A stretch of DNA of 64,000 nt from Candidatus Pelagibacter communis (GTDB lineage Bacteria > Pseudomonadota > Alphaproteobacteria > Pelagibacterales > Pelagibacteraceae). The stretch is taken from assembly GCF_001180105.1 (NCBI RefSeq), contig NZ_CVSO01000040.1:113679-177678 (forward strand). The letters run 5' to 3'. Both the position numbers and the translations under genes were made by a program. The notes under the pieces were generated by a model. That model did no database searches, was not told the origin of the DNA, and was given only the letters and a program-made list of their open reading frames with translations. Shown piece after piece: positions 26,228 to 39,841 of this stretch. Numbering within the stretch: position 1 is the first letter of the stretch; each line of letters starts with the position of its first letter.

Positions 26228-26644
26228 ATGGCCTTTAATTTAAAAAATAAATCTAAAGATCCAATAAGTGAGATAAATGTAACCCCATTTGTTGATGTTA
26301 TGTTAGTTCTTTTAATTGTTTTTATGGTAACAGCTCCACTACTTACTGTTGGTGTTCAGGTTGATCTACCAGAAAGTTCAGCTGACTCACTTCCTGAAGA
26401 ACAAGAACCGTTGACTTTAAGTATAAATTCAAAAGGAGAGATTTTTATTCAAGAGTCCAAAGTTGAATTTGATAATGTAATTGCCAAAATATTAGCAGTT
26501 TCAAAAAATAGGACAGATACAAGAATATATGTAAGAGGCGACAAGACAATAAATTATGGTAGAGTTTTAGAGGTTATGGGAATGCTTTCTGGTTCAGGAT
26601 TTACAAAAGTTGCGCTTATTTCAGAACCTTATAAAGAAAGGTAA
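26228..26644 (+). CDS. tolR: Tol-Pal system protein TolR
   Basis: The 138-residue protein has a short cytoplasmic start (SEINVTPFVDVMLVLLIVFM) with the proton-carrying Asp of VTPFVDVMLVLL in its single membrane helix. A periplasmic domain follows, ending YGRVLEVMGMLSGSGFTKVA. It is an ExbD/TolR family member coupling proton flow through TolQ to movement of TolA. It sits between tolQ (3-base gap) and tolA (6-base gap). Confidence 0.96.
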   Translation: MAFNLKNKSKDPISEINVTPFVDVMLVLLIVFMVTAPLLTVGVQVDLPESSADSLPEEQEPLTLSINSKGEIFIQESKVEFDNVIAKILAVSKNRTDTRIYVRGDKTINYGRVLEVMGMLSGSGFTKVALISEPYKER

Positions 26645-26650
26645 TAGATT

Positions 26651-27463
26651 GTGGCCAATAATATTATAATATCATCTTTACTACATTTATTCCTAATCAT
26701 TATAACTGCATTAAGTCTGCCCTTTTTAGCAAAAAAACCAATAGATCTTCCACCAATTATTTCAATAGAGCTTATTCAAATAACTGATAAAACATCTATA
26801 CCTTATGCCCCAAAAGCAAAAAAGATTATTGAGGAAATTAAGAAGAAAGAAAAAGAAAAACTTGTTTCTGAGCAAGCACCTCCAAAAAAGGTAAAAAAAG
26901 AAAAACCAGATGCAATTCCGTTACCAGATCAACAAAAAAATATTGTAAAAAAACCTGAAGAAGAAAAACAAAACCCAGAAAAAATTGATGATGAAATTAA
27001 ACAAGTTTCGGAATTTGAAAAAAAAGAATTATTTGACCCAAACAATATTGCTGCGCTAATCGATAAATCAAAAGAAGAAACTGCAGAGGTGGTTAAAAAA
27101 GATGATAAGGTGACTCAATCGCAGAGAAAAAGCGTTATTTCATCTGGATTGACCTTGAACGAGGAAGATGCCTTAAAAGCTCAAATATTTGGATGTTGGA
27201 GTATCCCATTGGGCTTACCTTACAATGAAAATCTACTTGTGAGAATTAAACTTAATTTAAAACCTGATGGCACTGTTATCAATTCTGAAATTCTTGACCA
27301 TGCTAGAATGAATAAACCAGGTCAAGGTTTTTACAAAGTTTTGGCAGAAAGTGCTTTAAGAGCTATAAGATTATGTCAACCATTAAGAGTACCAACCACT
27401 GGTTATGAGAGATGGAAAGAGATACAATTAAATTTTGATGCAAGGGAAATGTTAGAAGGATGA
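26651..27463 (+). CDS. tolA: Tol-Pal system protein TolA
   Basis: The 270-residue protein starts at GTG and has an N-terminal membrane anchor ([20 protein letters not shown]). A lysine/proline/glutamate-rich periplasmic linker spans residues 55-170, and a C-terminal domain has [29 protein letters not shown] and [18 protein letters not shown]. It links the TolQR motor to TolB and Pal at the outer membrane. It is shorter than the E. coli protein (about 420 aa) because of a short linker. It overlaps tolB by 4 bases. Confidence 0.92.
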   Translation: MANNIIISSLLHLFLIIITALSLPFLAKKPIDLPPIISIELIQITDKTSIPYAPKAKKIIEEIKKKEKEKLVSEQAPPKKVKKEKPDAIPLPDQQKNIVKKPEEEKQNPEKIDDEIKQVSEFEKKELFDPNNIAALIDKSKEETAEVVKKDDKVTQSQRKSVISSGLTLNEEDALKAQIFGCWSIPLGLPYNENLLVRIKLNLKPDGTVINSEILDHARMNKPGQGFYKVLAESALRAIRLCQPLRVPTTGYERWKEIQLNFDAREMLEG

Positions 27464-28809
27464 AAAATTTTTTTTATATATACTTAACAGTTATTTTTTT
27501 AACATTTACCAATAAGTCATTTGCATTAATTGAGGTAGATATTACTAGGGGTAACTTAAACCCTTTACCCATGGCTGTTTCGCCTCTTTCTGTTGAAAAA
27601 GAATCTAAAGATAAGTTTAAAGATCAATTAAATTTAAATGATATAGGATTAGAAATTTCAAAAGTGATTGAAAATAATTTAAGGCAATCTGGTCTTTTTA
27701 ACCCATTAGATCAAAAGGCATTTTTACAAAAACCAAATATTGCTCACGTTAAACCCAGATTTGAAGATTGGGCATTAATAAAAGCTCAGGCTTTGATTAC
27801 TGGTGAAGTTAAGTTTGCAAATGACAGACTAAGAGTTGAATTTAGATTATGGGATATCTTAGCTGGTAAAGAAATATTAGCATTAGCTTTTACGACTGTT
27901 CCAGAAAATTGGAGGAGGGTAGGACATATTATTACAGATAAAGTATATGAAAGACTCACTGGAGAAAAAGGATATTTTGACACAAGAATAATCTACGTTG
28001 CAGAGGAAGGACTAAAAACAAATCGAATTAAAAAATTAGCAATAATGGATCAAGATGGTTTTAACACCAAATATTTAACATTGGGAAATGAACTAGTATT
28101 AACACCAAGGTTTAACCCAACAAATCAAATGGTAACATACTTATCATATTTCAAAAATTTACCTAGAGTTTATCTTTTAGATATAGAAACAGGTATTCAA
28201 GAGGTTGTTGGAGATTTTCCAGGAATGACTTTTGCGCCTCGTTTTTCCCCTGATGGAAAAAAAATAATCATGAGTTTTGCAAAAGATGGAAATTCAGATA
28301 TTTATACTATGGATCTAGATAATAGGGTTGTTGAAAAAATTACAAATCATCCATCAATTGATACTTCTCCATCTTATTCACCAGACGGTAAATTTATTTG
28401 TTTCAACTCTGATAGAAGCGGATATCAGCAAATCTATGTTATGAGGAGTGATGGTTCAAAAGTAAAAAGAATATCTTTTGGAAACGGATTGTACGGTACC
28501 CCGGTATGGTCACCTAGGGGCGATTTAATAGCATTTACAAAACTTCACAAAGGTAAGTTTTATATTGGTGTGATGAGAACTGATGGAACAGGAGAGCGTC
28601 TGTTGACAGAAAATTATTACCAAGAGGCACCTTCTTGGTCCCCAAATGGGAGAGTCTTAATTTTTTATAGAGAGACAAAGTCTGATTCTAAGGGAAAAGG
28701 CTTTTCAGCAAAATTATGGTCAATAGATCTTACTGGTTATAACGAAAAAATGGTAAATACAGAAACAGATGCCTCAGACCCATCTTGGTCGTCATTATTG
28801 AGTGATTAG
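27460..28809 (+). CDS. tolB: Tol-Pal system beta-propeller protein TolB
   Basis: The 449-residue periplasmic protein has a signal peptide (residues 1-22, ending SFA), then an alpha/beta domain with [15 protein letters not shown] and [15 protein letters not shown] six-bladed propeller of repeated units follows, such as [40 protein letters not shown] and [17 protein letters not shown]. TolB shuttles between Pal and TolA. Its ATG overlaps tolA by 4 bases; pal follows after 99 bases. Confidence 0.97.
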   Translation: MKNFFYIYLTVIFLTFTNKSFALIEVDITRGNLNPLPMAVSPLSVEKESKDKFKDQLNLNDIGLEISKVIENNLRQSGLFNPLDQKAFLQKPNIAHVKPRFEDWALIKAQALITGEVKFANDRLRVEFRLWDILAGKEILALAFTTVPENWRRVGHIITDKVYERLTGEKGYFDTRIIYVAEEGLKTNRIKKLAIMDQDGFNTKYLTLGNELVLTPRFNPTNQMVTYLSYFKNLPRVYLLDIETGIQEVVGDFPGMTFAPRFSPDGKKIIMSFAKDGNSDIYTMDLDNRVVEKITNHPSIDTSPSYSPDGKFICFNSDRSGYQQIYVMRSDGSKVKRISFGNGLYGTPVWSPRGDLIAFTKLHKGKFYIGVMRTDGTGERLLTENYYQEAPSWSPNGRVLIFYRETKSDSKGKGFSAKLWSIDLTGYNEKMVNTETDASDPSWSSLLSD

Positions 28810-28823
28810 TTTGATTTTTCAAT

Positions 28824-28851
28824 AAATCAATAATAAATCCTTGATTTTTAA
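28824..28851 (+). terminator. Weak hairpin with T-run between tolB and pal
   Basis: AAATCAA at 28824-28830 pairs perfectly with TTGATTT at 28841-28847, followed by further Ts. The stem is only 7 pairs, all but one A-T, with a 10-base loop, so it may merely attenuate read-through from tolB. The 99-base spacer suggests that pal also has its own promoter. Confidence 0.3.
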
Positions 28852-28908
28852 GCTTGAAAGATCTATTTAGTTGTGAAAAAGTACAACATTAACTTTTAAG
28901 GAGCAGTA

Positions 28909-29382
28909 ATGAGTTTAAACAAAATTTTTAGAAATACTTTGCTAATAGTTTTCGCAAGTATTCTATTATCTGCATGTGCCACAAAACAATCTGGTAAAAT
29001 GCAAGGTGACGTATACACTGGAAAAGACACAGTTGAGTATTTAGCTTCAGGTGTGCCAGATAGAGTTTTCTTTGCAACAAATGAAACAGTTTTAACTACT
29101 GCTTCAAGAGAAACTTTAAGAAAACAAGCGTCATGGTTAAGAAAAAATTCAAAAATAAATGTAGTTCTTGAAGGTCACGCTGACGAAAGAGGCACAAGAG
29201 AATACAACTTAGCTCTAGGTGAAAGAAGAGCTAATGCGGCTAAAGATTATTTAATGACTTATGGAATATCTGGAAATAGAATTTCAGTAATAAGTTATGG
29301 AAAAGAAAGACCAGTAGACTCTGGTTCAAACCCTTTAGCTTGGTCAAAAAACAGAAGATCAGTAACAGTAAAAGCTAACTAA
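28909..29382 (+). CDS. pal: Peptidoglycan-associated lipoprotein Pal
   Basis: The 157-residue protein has a lipoprotein signal with lipobox LLSAC (Cys23) and a C-terminal OmpA-like domain (VFFATNETVL, LEGHADERGTREYNLALGER, RVISYGKERP-like end) that binds peptidoglycan diaminopimelate. Pal anchors the outer membrane to the cell wall and partners TolB. An unusually complete Shine-Dalgarno, AAGGAG, lies 5 bases before the ATG, and a strong terminator follows the stop. Both suggest high separate expression. Confidence 0.97.
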   Translation: MSLNKIFRNTLLIVFASILLSACATKQSGKMQGDVYTGKDTVEYLASGVPDRVFFATNETVLTTASRETLRKQASWLRKNSKINVVLEGHADERGTREYNLALGERRANAAKDYLMTYGISGNRISVISYGKERPVDSGSNPLAWSKNRRSVTVKAN

Positions 29383-29397
29383 TAATTTACAAATTCA

Positions 29398-29433
29398 GAC
29401 CCCAATAACATAAGTTGTTGGGGTCTTTTTTTT
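29398..29433 (+). terminator. Rho-independent terminator after pal
   Basis: GACCCCAATAAC (29398-29409) pairs with GTTGTTGGGGTC (29414-29425) as a 12-pair stem including one T-G wobble, with a 4-base loop (ATAA). Eight or more Ts follow immediately. It is one of only two strong intrinsic terminators I noticed in the window. Confidence 0.92.
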
Positions 29434-29460
29434 GCCATCATTATAGATAGAAATCAATTA

Positions 29461-30423
29461 ATGAAATTTTTAAAGCGTATTAATAAAAGAATATTAGTTT
29501 CTGCAATGTGTTTTTATTTAATCAGCTCTTTTGCTAAGGCTGAGGAAACGCAAACTTTAGAAGTTCTTAAGACACTGCAGAAGGATTTGAAAACTTTAGA
29601 AAAAGCAGTTTACTCACAGTCTTCAAATATAAACACAACTAGCACTAAATCCTTAAGTTCAAATGATGAAGATGTACTTACAAGACATCTATTAAAATTA
29701 TCTGAAATAGAAAAACAGTTTCAAGATTTAACGAATAAATTTGAGGAAATTAATTTTAAGATTGATAAATTATCAAGTAGATTATCGAAAGTTCAAGCAG
29801 ATAATCAGATGAGATTTCAATCTTTAGAAGAAGGAGATGGTGAGAAAAAAGTCTCAAAAAAAAAAGAGAAAAAATTACCAGGTAGTTCACAACCTGAAGA
29901 CTTAGGTGCTTCTTCTTATAAATCTTCTGAAACTAATGAGATTGTCCAACAAACGCAATCAGTAGAAACAACTGGATCAGTAATCACCGAAAACTTTGCG
30001 TCAGAGGAAAAAATCTTACCAAACGATAAACCAGATAAACAATATGAATTTGCTACTAGTTTTTTAAAGCAAGGTGATTACACAACTGCAGAAAGAGCGT
30101 TAAGAGAATTTGTGATGACGAATCCTGAACATAAAATGGCAGGTAGTGCACAATATTGGTATGCAGAAACATTTAGAATAAGACAACTATATACTGATGC
30201 AGCTTCTGCTTACTTGGAAGGTTATCAAAAATATCCTAAAAGTGAAAAAGCAGCTATAAATTTACTCAAGCTTGGAGTATCATTAGTGCAAATTGGAGAA
30301 AAAGATCAAGGGTGTTTAATGATTACTGGAGTTAAAAAAGAATATCCTGGCGCAAAACAATCAGTTCTTCAAAAAGCAAAATATGAAGAAAAAAAGTTCG
30401 AGTGTAAAAAGAAAAAATCTTAA
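29461..30423 (+). CDS. cpoB: Cell division coordinator CpoB (YbgF)
   Basis: The 320-residue protein has a signal peptide ending near residue 27 (SSFAKAEE). A coiled coil at about 30-125 (LSEIEKQFQDLTNKFEEINF) and a Ser/Thr/Gln-rich linker follow. The C-terminal TPR domain begins at about 195 (YEFATSFLKQGDYTTAERAL, AQYWYAETFRIRQLYTDAAS, YPKSEKAAINLLKLGVSLV). CpoB links Tol-Pal to cell-wall synthesis during constriction in the periplasm. It follows pal behind a terminator and overlaps tilS by 41 bases. Confidence 0.93.
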   Translation: MKFLKRINKRILVSAMCFYLISSFAKAEETQTLEVLKTLQKDLKTLEKAVYSQSSNINTTSTKSLSSNDEDVLTRHLLKLSEIEKQFQDLTNKFEEINFKIDKLSSRLSKVQADNQMRFQSLEEGDGEKKVSKKKEKKLPGSSQPEDLGASSYKSSETNEIVQQTQSVETTGSVITENFASEEKILPNDKPDKQYEFATSFLKQGDYTTAERALREFVMTNPEHKMAGSAQYWYAETFRIRQLYTDAASAYLEGYQKYPKSEKAAINLLKLGVSLVQIGEKDQGCLMITGVKKEYPGAKQSVLQKAKYEEKKFECKKKKS

Positions 30424-31447
30424 AAATTTTATTTTTATTCCCCAAACTAAGAACAAAAGAATTAAAAAAATCTATGAAAGATTTGAATTTTTAATTAATC
30501 AAAAAGAATTTAGAGGATATTTGGTTGCCGTGTCTGGAGGTGCGGATAGCCTTGCTTTAGCATATCTTTCAAAATGCTATCAAATCAAAAATAAAAATAA
30601 GAACTTTCATTATGTCCATGTAGATCATAAGTTAAGACATACATCTTCGAACGAGGCTCGGACTTTAAAAAAGGTATTAAAAAAATTTAGAATTGAGTGC
30701 AAGATAATTACGTGGAAAAAAAAGACAAATACTAAAAAAACTCAATCAGAGTCTAGAGATTACCGATTTAAGGTATTCGAAGGTTTTTGCAAAACAAAAA
30801 AAATTAATACATTATTATTAGGCCACCATTTTGATGATTTTCAAGAAAATTTCTTCATCAGATTATTAAGGGGCTCTGGTCTTAAGGGACTAGTATCTTT
30901 TTATAATTATAGAAATTTGCAAAGAAATAACATTAATATTGTCAGACCATTACTTGATTTTTCAAAAGAAGATTTATTGTACGTGACTAAAAATACCTTT
31001 AACTTCCATATAAATGATCCATCAAATACAAGCTTAGAATATTTGAGATCGCGGGTAAGGTTTATGATTAACAATCTTAAAAAAAATGGCCTTGATCAAA
31101 AAAAGTTTAAAATGACTTTTGAAAATTTAATATCCTCGAATAACTCAATTGAATTTTTCGTACAAAAAAACATCAGTGAGAATTCTTATATCAGTCCGTC
31201 AAAAAATAATAATAATAAAGCACTCTTATCTTTTAAGTTTTTTAGTAGCACTGATGAAATAATTTTAAGGTCCTTTACAAAAATTTTACAAGATATTAGC
31301 GGCAGATATTTCCCCGCTAGGGGCAAGGGTGTCTCAAGGACTATTAATCAAATTAAACAAAAATCCTTGACCAAAACAACTATAGGAGGATGTGTTATTG
31401 AAAAAATAGAGAATTCAGTAGTTATTTCTAAGGAAAACACAAAATAA
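30383..31447 (+). CDS. tilS: tRNA(Ile)-lysidine synthase
   Basis: TilS converts C34 of tRNA-Ile(CAU) to lysidine so it reads AUA. The 354-residue protein has the ATP pyrophosphatase P-loop AVSGGADSLALAYL (SGGADS at residues 51-56), YVHVDHKLR, ESRDYRFKVF and LLLGHHFDDFQENFFIRLLRGSG. The start overlaps cpoB by 41 bases; no later in-frame start precedes the P-loop closely. The C-terminal domain is reduced relative to the E. coli enzyme (432 aa), as is common outside gammaproteobacteria. Confidence 0.94.
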   Translation: MKKKSSSVKRKNLKNFIFIPQTKNKRIKKIYERFEFLINQKEFRGYLVAVSGGADSLALAYLSKCYQIKNKNKNFHYVHVDHKLRHTSSNEARTLKKVLKKFRIECKIITWKKKTNTKKTQSESRDYRFKVFEGFCKTKKINTLLLGHHFDDFQENFFIRLLRGSGLKGLVSFYNYRNLQRNNINIVRPLLDFSKEDLLYVTKNTFNFHINDPSNTSLEYLRSRVRFMINNLKKNGLDQKKFKMTFENLISSNNSIEFFVQKNISENSYISPSKNNNNKALLSFKFFSSTDEIILRSFTKILQDISGRYFPARGKGVSRTINQIKQKSLTKTTIGGCVIEKIENSVVISKENTK

Positions 31448-31509
31448 ACTCATTTGTGTAACAATTTAGCACTTGTTAAATTTAGAATAATTCTTAATTT
31501 ATTAAACGT

Positions 31510-33417
31510 ATGAATTTAAAGAATCTAGCTATGTGGGTTATCATTGTTGTTTTGACTATAGGTCTTTACAACATGTTCAAGAATCCACAAAATCTTCAAA
31601 ACAAAAATAATAAAACAATTATTTTCTCTGAATTTTTAACAGAGGTTGATAATGGAAGGGTTGTAGAAGTTCAGATACAAGGTAACAATATTAAAGGCGT
31701 TATGGCCGATGGATCAGTTTTTTCAACATACTCACCGAACGATCCAAACTTAATAGAAAAATTAACTGATAAAGGTGTAAGTATATCTGCAGCTCCACTT
31801 GATGAAAAAATGCCATCTTTGTTTGGAGTACTTTTATCGTGGTTCCCAATGTTACTTTTAATCGCTGTTTGGATATTCTTTATGAGACAAATGCAAGGTG
31901 GCAAAGGTGGTGCCATGGGATTTGGAAGATCAAAAGCAAAGATGATGAATGAGGTTAAAGGGAAAGTTACTTTTAACGATGTTGCTGGAGTTGAGGAAGC
32001 AAAAGAAGAAGTTCAAGAAGTGGTAGAATTTTTGAGAGATCCAAAAAAATTTAGTAGATTGGGTGGTAAGATACCAAGAGGTTGTTTGTTAGTAGGACCT
32101 CCAGGTACAGGAAAAACTTTACTTGCTAGAGCTATTGCCGGTGAAGCAGGTGTTCCTTTCTTCACGATTTCTGGATCAGACTTTGTTGAAATGTTTGTTG
32201 GAGTTGGTGCCTCAAGAGTTAGAGATATGTTTGAACAAGGTAAAAAACATTCACCATGCATAATTTTCATTGACGAGATAGATGCTGTTGGAAGAAGTAG
32301 AGGCGCAGGTTTAGGTGGAGGCAATGATGAAAGAGAACAAACATTAAACCAATTACTAGTTGAGATGGATGGATTTGATACAAATGAGGGTGTAATAATT
32401 ATTGCTGCAACTAACAGACCTGACGTTTTAGATCCAGCGCTTTTAAGACCAGGAAGATTTGATAGACAAGTTGTAGTTTCAAATCCAGATATTATAGGTC
32501 GAGAAAAGATTTTAAAAGTTCATGCTAAAAAAATTTCTATGTCTCCAGATGTAAATTTAAGAACTGTCGCAAGAGGAACACCTGGATTTTCAGGAGCAGA
32601 TCTTGCTAATTTAGTTAACGAGGCTGCATTGTTAGCTGCGAGAAAAAATAAAAGAATTGTAACATCTCAAGAATTTGAAGATGCAAAAGACAAGGTGATG
32701 ATGGGTGCCGAAAGAAGATCTATGGTCATGACAGAAGATGAGAAGAAATTAACTGCTTATCACGAAGGTGGACATGCAATAGTTTCTTTTAACTTGCCAA
32801 ATTACGATCCAATACATAAAGCAACAATCATTCCTAGAGGAAGAGCGTTGGGAATGGTCATGAATCTACCAGAAAGAGATAAACATGGTCACTCCATTAA
32901 ATATTTGAAAGCAAGATTGGCTGTGTGCTTTGGCGGAAGAGTTGCCGAAGAACTAATATTTGGTAAAGATAATATATCAACAGGTGCAGGTGGGGGAAAT
33001 GGTTCAGACATTAACCAAGCAACCTCATTAGCAAGAGCTATGGTTACCAAGTATGGAATGAGTGAGGAACTAGGTCCTGTTGAATATGGTGAAAATCAAG
33101 AGGAAGTTTTCCTTGGAAGATCTGTAACACAAACACAAAGTGTTTCAGAGGCTGTCGCTCAAAAAATTGATAGAGAAATAAGAAAACTTGTTGACGAAGG
33201 TTACAATCAAGCAAAAACTATTTTAACAAACAAAATTGATGATTTGCATAAAATAGCGAAAGCTCTTTTAACTTATGAAACTTTGACTGGTGAGGATATA
33301 ACAAAAATAATTAACAAAAACGAATATCCGCCTAATAAGGAAGATTTAAAAGTTGAGGATGAAAGCTCTGACTCTGCTTTAGGATCCATTGGTTTAAAAC
33401 CAAAAATTGTTCATTAA
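31510..33417 (+). CDS. ftsH: ATP-dependent zinc metalloprotease FtsH
   Basis: The 635-residue membrane protease has two N-terminal spans (residues about 5-23 and 105-124) flanking a small periplasmic domain. The AAA module has Walker A GPPGTGKT at 196-203, Walker [17 protein letters not shown] and the [22 protein letters not shown]. The zinc site HEGGH lies near residue 416. It degrades misfolded membrane proteins and short-lived regulators, including sigma-32 in E. coli; rpoH is 4.5 kb downstream here. The tilS-ftsH-folP-glmM order is widely conserved. Confidence 0.98.
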   Translation: MNLKNLAMWVIIVVLTIGLYNMFKNPQNLQNKNNKTIIFSEFLTEVDNGRVVEVQIQGNNIKGVMADGSVFSTYSPNDPNLIEKLTDKGVSISAAPLDEKMPSLFGVLLSWFPMLLLIAVWIFFMRQMQGGKGGAMGFGRSKAKMMNEVKGKVTFNDVAGVEEAKEEVQEVVEFLRDPKKFSRLGGKIPRGCLLVGPPGTGKTLLARAIAGEAGVPFFTISGSDFVEMFVGVGASRVRDMFEQGKKHSPCIIFIDEIDAVGRSRGAGLGGGNDEREQTLNQLLVEMDGFDTNEGVIIIAATNRPDVLDPALLRPGRFDRQVVVSNPDIIGREKILKVHAKKISMSPDVNLRTVARGTPGFSGADLANLVNEAALLAARKNKRIVTSQEFEDAKDKVMMGAERRSMVMTEDEKKLTAYHEGGHAIVSFNLPNYDPIHKATIIPRGRALGMVMNLPERDKHGHSIKYLKARLAVCFGGRVAEELIFGKDNISTGAGGGNGSDINQATSLARAMVTKYGMSEELGPVEYGENQEEVFLGRSVTQTQSVSEAVAQKIDREIRKLVDEGYNQAKTILTNKIDDLHKIAKALLTYETLTGEDITKIINKNEYPPNKEDLKVEDESSDSALGSIGLKPKIVH

Positions 33418-33423
33418 TATTTA

Positions 33424-34473
33424 ATGTTAAAATATTACACTAGAGCGTGTAATTTCTATTATGGTGACCATTCAACCCTGATGGTCAATAAAAAACTTGC
33501 TCTCCCACTTCATGGAAATGATAAAATTTCTTTTGATACAATTGAACTTTTAACAAGAAAAAAGAAAAAAAAAATTCACATTTCAAAGTTAAATTTTTTA
33601 AGTAAAAATTTAAAAAAAAAAGTAAAATTAGATATAAAAAATATAACTAAAAAAAAAAACTTTTCTAAACTAAAGTTTAAGTCTTTACCTCTAATAATGG
33701 GAGTTGTTAATTTAACTCCTGACAGTTTTTCAGATGGTGGAAAATATAATAATTATAGAGATGCTTTAAAAAGAATAAAACATTTTATTGAAAAAGGATC
33801 ATCAATTATTGATATAGGGGGAGAGTCCACAAGACCAGGATCAAATGATGTAAATGAAAAAATTGAGTGGAAAAGGATTAAGGAAGTATTAAAAAAAACA
33901 AAAAAATTAAAAAATGTAATATCTATTGATACTCGAAAAAGTGCCATAATGGAAAAAAGTTTAAAATATGGTGCCCATATCATTAATGATGTTTCCGGAC
34001 TCAATTATGATCCTAATACACTAAAAATCCTAAGAAATAAAAAAACCCCCTTTATAATTCATCACATGCAAGGTAATCCAAAAACAATGCAAACGAAACC
34101 TTCGTATAAAAACGTCTTGCTAGATATTTATGACTTCTTTCAAAATAAAATTTTAGAACTAGAGGCCAATGGTATAAATCATAAGAACATTATTTTGGAT
34201 CCAGGAATTGGTTTTGGAAAAAGATTGAAACATAATATTACCTTATTAAGAAACATTTCTATTTTTCATTCACTTGGATTTCCTATAATGTTAGGCACTT
34301 CTAGAAAAAGATTTATTAAAGACATTTCTGGGATAAACGATAGTAAGGAAAGACTAGGAGGAACTATATCATCTAGTTTGTGTGCTATGATGCAGGGCAT
34401 TCAGATTTTAAGAGTTCACGATGTAAATGAAGTTAATCAAAGTATCAAAGTTTTTAAATCACTAAAATTTTAA
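33424..34473 (+). CDS. folP: Dihydropteroate synthase
   Basis: FolP condenses p-aminobenzoate with the pterin diphosphate in folate synthesis. The TIM-barrel signatures are IMGVVNLTPDSFSDGGKY near residue 92, IDIGGESTRPGS, ISIDTRKS, INDVSGLNYD, ILDPGIGFGKR and LGTSRKRFI. The 349-residue length reflects about 80 extra N-terminal residues before the first signature (containing LALPLHG and FDTIELL). This extension resembles that seen in other alphaproteobacterial FolP proteins. glmM starts at the next base after the stop. Confidence 0.95.
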   Translation: MLKYYTRACNFYYGDHSTLMVNKKLALPLHGNDKISFDTIELLTRKKKKKIHISKLNFLSKNLKKKVKLDIKNITKKKNFSKLKFKSLPLIMGVVNLTPDSFSDGGKYNNYRDALKRIKHFIEKGSSIIDIGGESTRPGSNDVNEKIEWKRIKEVLKKTKKLKNVISIDTRKSAIMEKSLKYGAHIINDVSGLNYDPNTLKILRNKKTPFIIHHMQGNPKTMQTKPSYKNVLLDIYDFFQNKILELEANGINHKNIILDPGIGFGKRLKHNITLLRNISIFHSLGFPIMLGTSRKRFIKDISGINDSKERLGGTISSSLCAMMQGIQILRVHDVNEVNQSIKVFKSLKF

Positions 34474-35805
34474 ATGACTAAAAAATATTTTGGAACCGAT
34501 GGAATTAGAGGGAAGGTTAACCAAACCAAAATTAATGGTGAAATGTTCTTTAAATTTGGCCTAGCAGCAGGTACATATTTTAAAAACCAGAAAAAATCAA
34601 AACAAACAGCTATTATTGCAAAAGACACAAGACTCTCAGGATATACACTTGAGCCCGCATTGGTGTCTGGATTGGCCTCAGCCGGAATGCATGTCTACAC
34701 GCTTGGGCCTTTGCCAACAAATGGATTAGCGATGTTAACAAAAAAGATGAAAGCCAACATGGGAATTATGATTACAGCGTCTCATAACCCATATTATGAT
34801 AATGGACTAAAATTATTTGGACCAGATGGCCTAAAACTCTCTGACAAAATTGAAAAGAAAATAGAAAAACTAATTGACTCTAAAATAGCAAAAAATCTTT
34901 CTGAACCAAAAATTTTAGGAAGAGTAAAGAGATTAGAGGATGCAAATGATAAATATATAAAAATATTAAAAGATAATTTTCCAAGAGGTTTTAAGTTAAA
35001 AGGTATGAAAATTGTAATAGATTGTGCTAACGGAGCAGGTTATAAATCTGGACCAAAATTACTAAGGAGCTTGGGTGCAAAAGTAATTGAGTATGGAACT
35101 TCTCCAAATGGTTTAAATATTAATGATAATTGTGGCTCAACTTTTCCGCAAAAGATCAAATCTTTAGTTCGAAAAAACAAAGCTCATATTGGAATATCTT
35201 TAGATGGTGATGCAGACAGAATAATTGTATCTGACGAGATGGGGAACATTGTTGATGGTGATAAAATTATTGCGATGCTTGCAACCAGATGGAAAAGAAA
35301 GAAAATTCTAAAAGGCGGTGTAATTGGCACCCTAATGTCAAATTATGGATTACAAAATTTTTTTAGAGATCAAAAAATTAAATTTATCAGAGCTAATGTA
35401 GGAGACAGATATGTTAAGGAAAAAATGCAAAAAGAAAACTTTAATCTAGGTGGAGAGCAATCTGGGCACATTATACTTGGCAAATTTGCAACAACAGGTG
35501 ATGGGCTATTAGTTGCATTAGAAATTCTATTTTCAATGAGAAAAGGTAAAAAGGCAAGTGAGCTTTTTGATTTATTTAAATTAACACCTCAAATATTAGA
35601 AAATGTAAAGGTTAAAGATAAATCAATTATTAATTCTACTACGTGTAAAGCTGCTATTAAAAAATCTGAAAGAATGATTAAAAATTATGGTAGAATGCTT
35701 GTAAGAAAATCTGGCACAGAGCCTAAAATCAGAATTATGGGCGAGTCAAACAATATTCATTTATTAAAAAAATGTATAAATATTGTAAAAAGGTCTATTA
35801 AATAA
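34474..35805 (+). CDS. glmM: Phosphoglucosamine mutase
   Basis: GlmM makes glucosamine-1-phosphate for UDP-GlcNAc, feeding peptidoglycan and lipid A. The 443-residue protein has KYFGTDGIRGKVNQ at the start and the phosphoserine loop GIMITASHNPYYDNGLK. The metal-binding SLDGDADRIIVSD, GGEQSGHII and the phosphate-binding RKSGTEPKIRIM near the end follow. It begins directly after folP and is followed by thiD after 1 base. Confidence 0.97.
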   Translation: MTKKYFGTDGIRGKVNQTKINGEMFFKFGLAAGTYFKNQKKSKQTAIIAKDTRLSGYTLEPALVSGLASAGMHVYTLGPLPTNGLAMLTKKMKANMGIMITASHNPYYDNGLKLFGPDGLKLSDKIEKKIEKLIDSKIAKNLSEPKILGRVKRLEDANDKYIKILKDNFPRGFKLKGMKIVIDCANGAGYKSGPKLLRSLGAKVIEYGTSPNGLNINDNCGSTFPQKIKSLVRKNKAHIGISLDGDADRIIVSDEMGNIVDGDKIIAMLATRWKRKKILKGGVIGTLMSNYGLQNFFRDQKIKFIRANVGDRYVKEKMQKENFNLGGEQSGHIILGKFATTGDGLLVALEILFSMRKGKKASELFDLFKLTPQILENVKVKDKSIINSTTCKAAIKKSERMIKNYGRMLVRKSGTEPKIRIMGESNNIHLLKKCINIVKRSIK

Positions 35806-35806
35806 A

Positions 35807-38792
<2,986 letters not shown>

Positions 38793-38804
38793 TTTATTAC
38801 TATG

Positions 38805-38832
38805 TATTTAATAAATAATTAATTTTTTGCAA
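38805..38832 (-). promoter_or_regulatory. Possible promoter of rpoH
   Basis: On the minus strand TTGCAA (38832-38827) and TAAATA (38810-38805) are 16 bases apart in the rluD-rpoH spacer, leaving a leader of only a few bases before the ATG. The surroundings are extremely AT-rich, so chance matches are likely. Confidence 0.3.
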
Positions 38833-38840
38833 TATTGTAA

Positions 38841-39818
38841 TTACTTCGAATTTCTAAGCTTTTTTAACAGCGTATTTAAATCTTGAGGTAAATTTGATGT
38901 AAATTCGACTTCCTTATTTTTTGAGGGATGATTGAACCCAAGAGTTTTCGCATGTAAGAATTGTCTATCTAGTTTATGAATAAGATTATTTAAATCATCA
39001 TTAATATTTCTAAATTTCTTAAACTTTTTTTTATATTTTTTGTCCCCTAAAATATTGTTACCTTTGTAACTCATGTGAACTCTAATTTGATGGGTTCTAC
39101 CAGTTTCCAATCTACACTCAATTAAACTAAAAGTTGGTATTTTATCATTTTCAAAAATTTCCAAGGTTTTATAATTAGTAATTGCATTTTTTCCTTTAGT
39201 GAGACCAACCTGCATTAATTGTCTATTTTTTGAGCTTCTTGTAATCAATGTTTCAATTCTACCAGTTTGAGGCCTTAGTTTTCCCCATACAAGAGCTTGG
39301 TAAACTCTTTTAATTGTATGATCGTTAAATTGACTAGATAATTTTTCGTGAGTTCTATTATTTTTCGCAACCACGACTAAACCAGATGTATCTTTATCAA
39401 TTCTATGTACGATTCCCGGCCTAAGTTCATCACCAATAGTTGAAAGATTTTTACTATCATAAAATATTAAGGCATTTACCAATGTTTGGTTGTAGTCCCC
39501 AGCTCCAGGATGCATAGATATCCCAGCAGGTTTGTTTATTACCATTAAATCTTTATCCTCATAAATGACATTAAGTTTGAAATCAAATGGTTCTAAAGAA
39601 GCTTTTTGTGGCTCAGGTATCTCAAGTTTTATATTGTCATTTTCACTAACTTTTTTTGATGGGTCGGTGCAAACTTTTTCATTTATGAACAATCTTTGGT
39701 TTAAAATCAAATTTTTAACTCTAGTTCTACTAAGTTCTTTTTTGTTGTTTGATAAAAATAGATCAACTCTCTGATCCTTTTCATTATCTTTAACAATAAA
39801 CTTAATGATATTTTTCAT
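38841..39818 (-). CDS. rluD: RluA-family pseudouridine synthase, RluD-like
   Basis: The 325-residue protein has an N-terminal S4 domain (RVDLFLSNNKKELSRTRVKN), then the catalytic IVHRIDKDTSGLVVVAKN with the essential Asp. The RluA-family blocks VMVINKPAGISMHPGAGD, RVYQALVWG, ETGRTHQIRVHMSY and LHAKTLGF complete the fold. RluD modifies 23S rRNA helix 69. It lies upstream of rpoH, an order also known in other alphaproteobacteria, and diverges from tRNA-Arg. Confidence 0.92.
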   Translation of the reverse strand: MKNIIKFIVKDNEKDQRVDLFLSNNKKELSRTRVKNLILNQRLFINEKVCTDPSKKVSENDNIKLEIPEPQKASLEPFDFKLNVIYEDKDLMVINKPAGISMHPGAGDYNQTLVNALIFYDSKNLSTIGDELRPGIVHRIDKDTSGLVVVAKNNRTHEKLSSQFNDHTIKRVYQALVWGKLRPQTGRIETLITRSSKNRQLMQVGLTKGKNAITNYKTLEIFENDKIPTFSLIECRLETGRTHQIRVHMSYKGNNILGDKKYKKKFKKFRNINDDLNNLIHKLDRQFLHAKTLGFNHPSKNKEVEFTSNLPQDLNTLLKKLRNSK

Positions 39819-39841
39819 AAATTATAATATTAATACTATAT

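Noticed and set aside
28824..28851. Strong terminator separating tolB and pal
   Set aside because: The stem is 7 mostly A-T pairs with a 10-base loop; kept only as a weak candidate.
33424..33690. Fusion of an extra domain to FolP
   Set aside because: The N-terminal extension resembles that of other alphaproteobacterial FolP proteins and is not a new domain.
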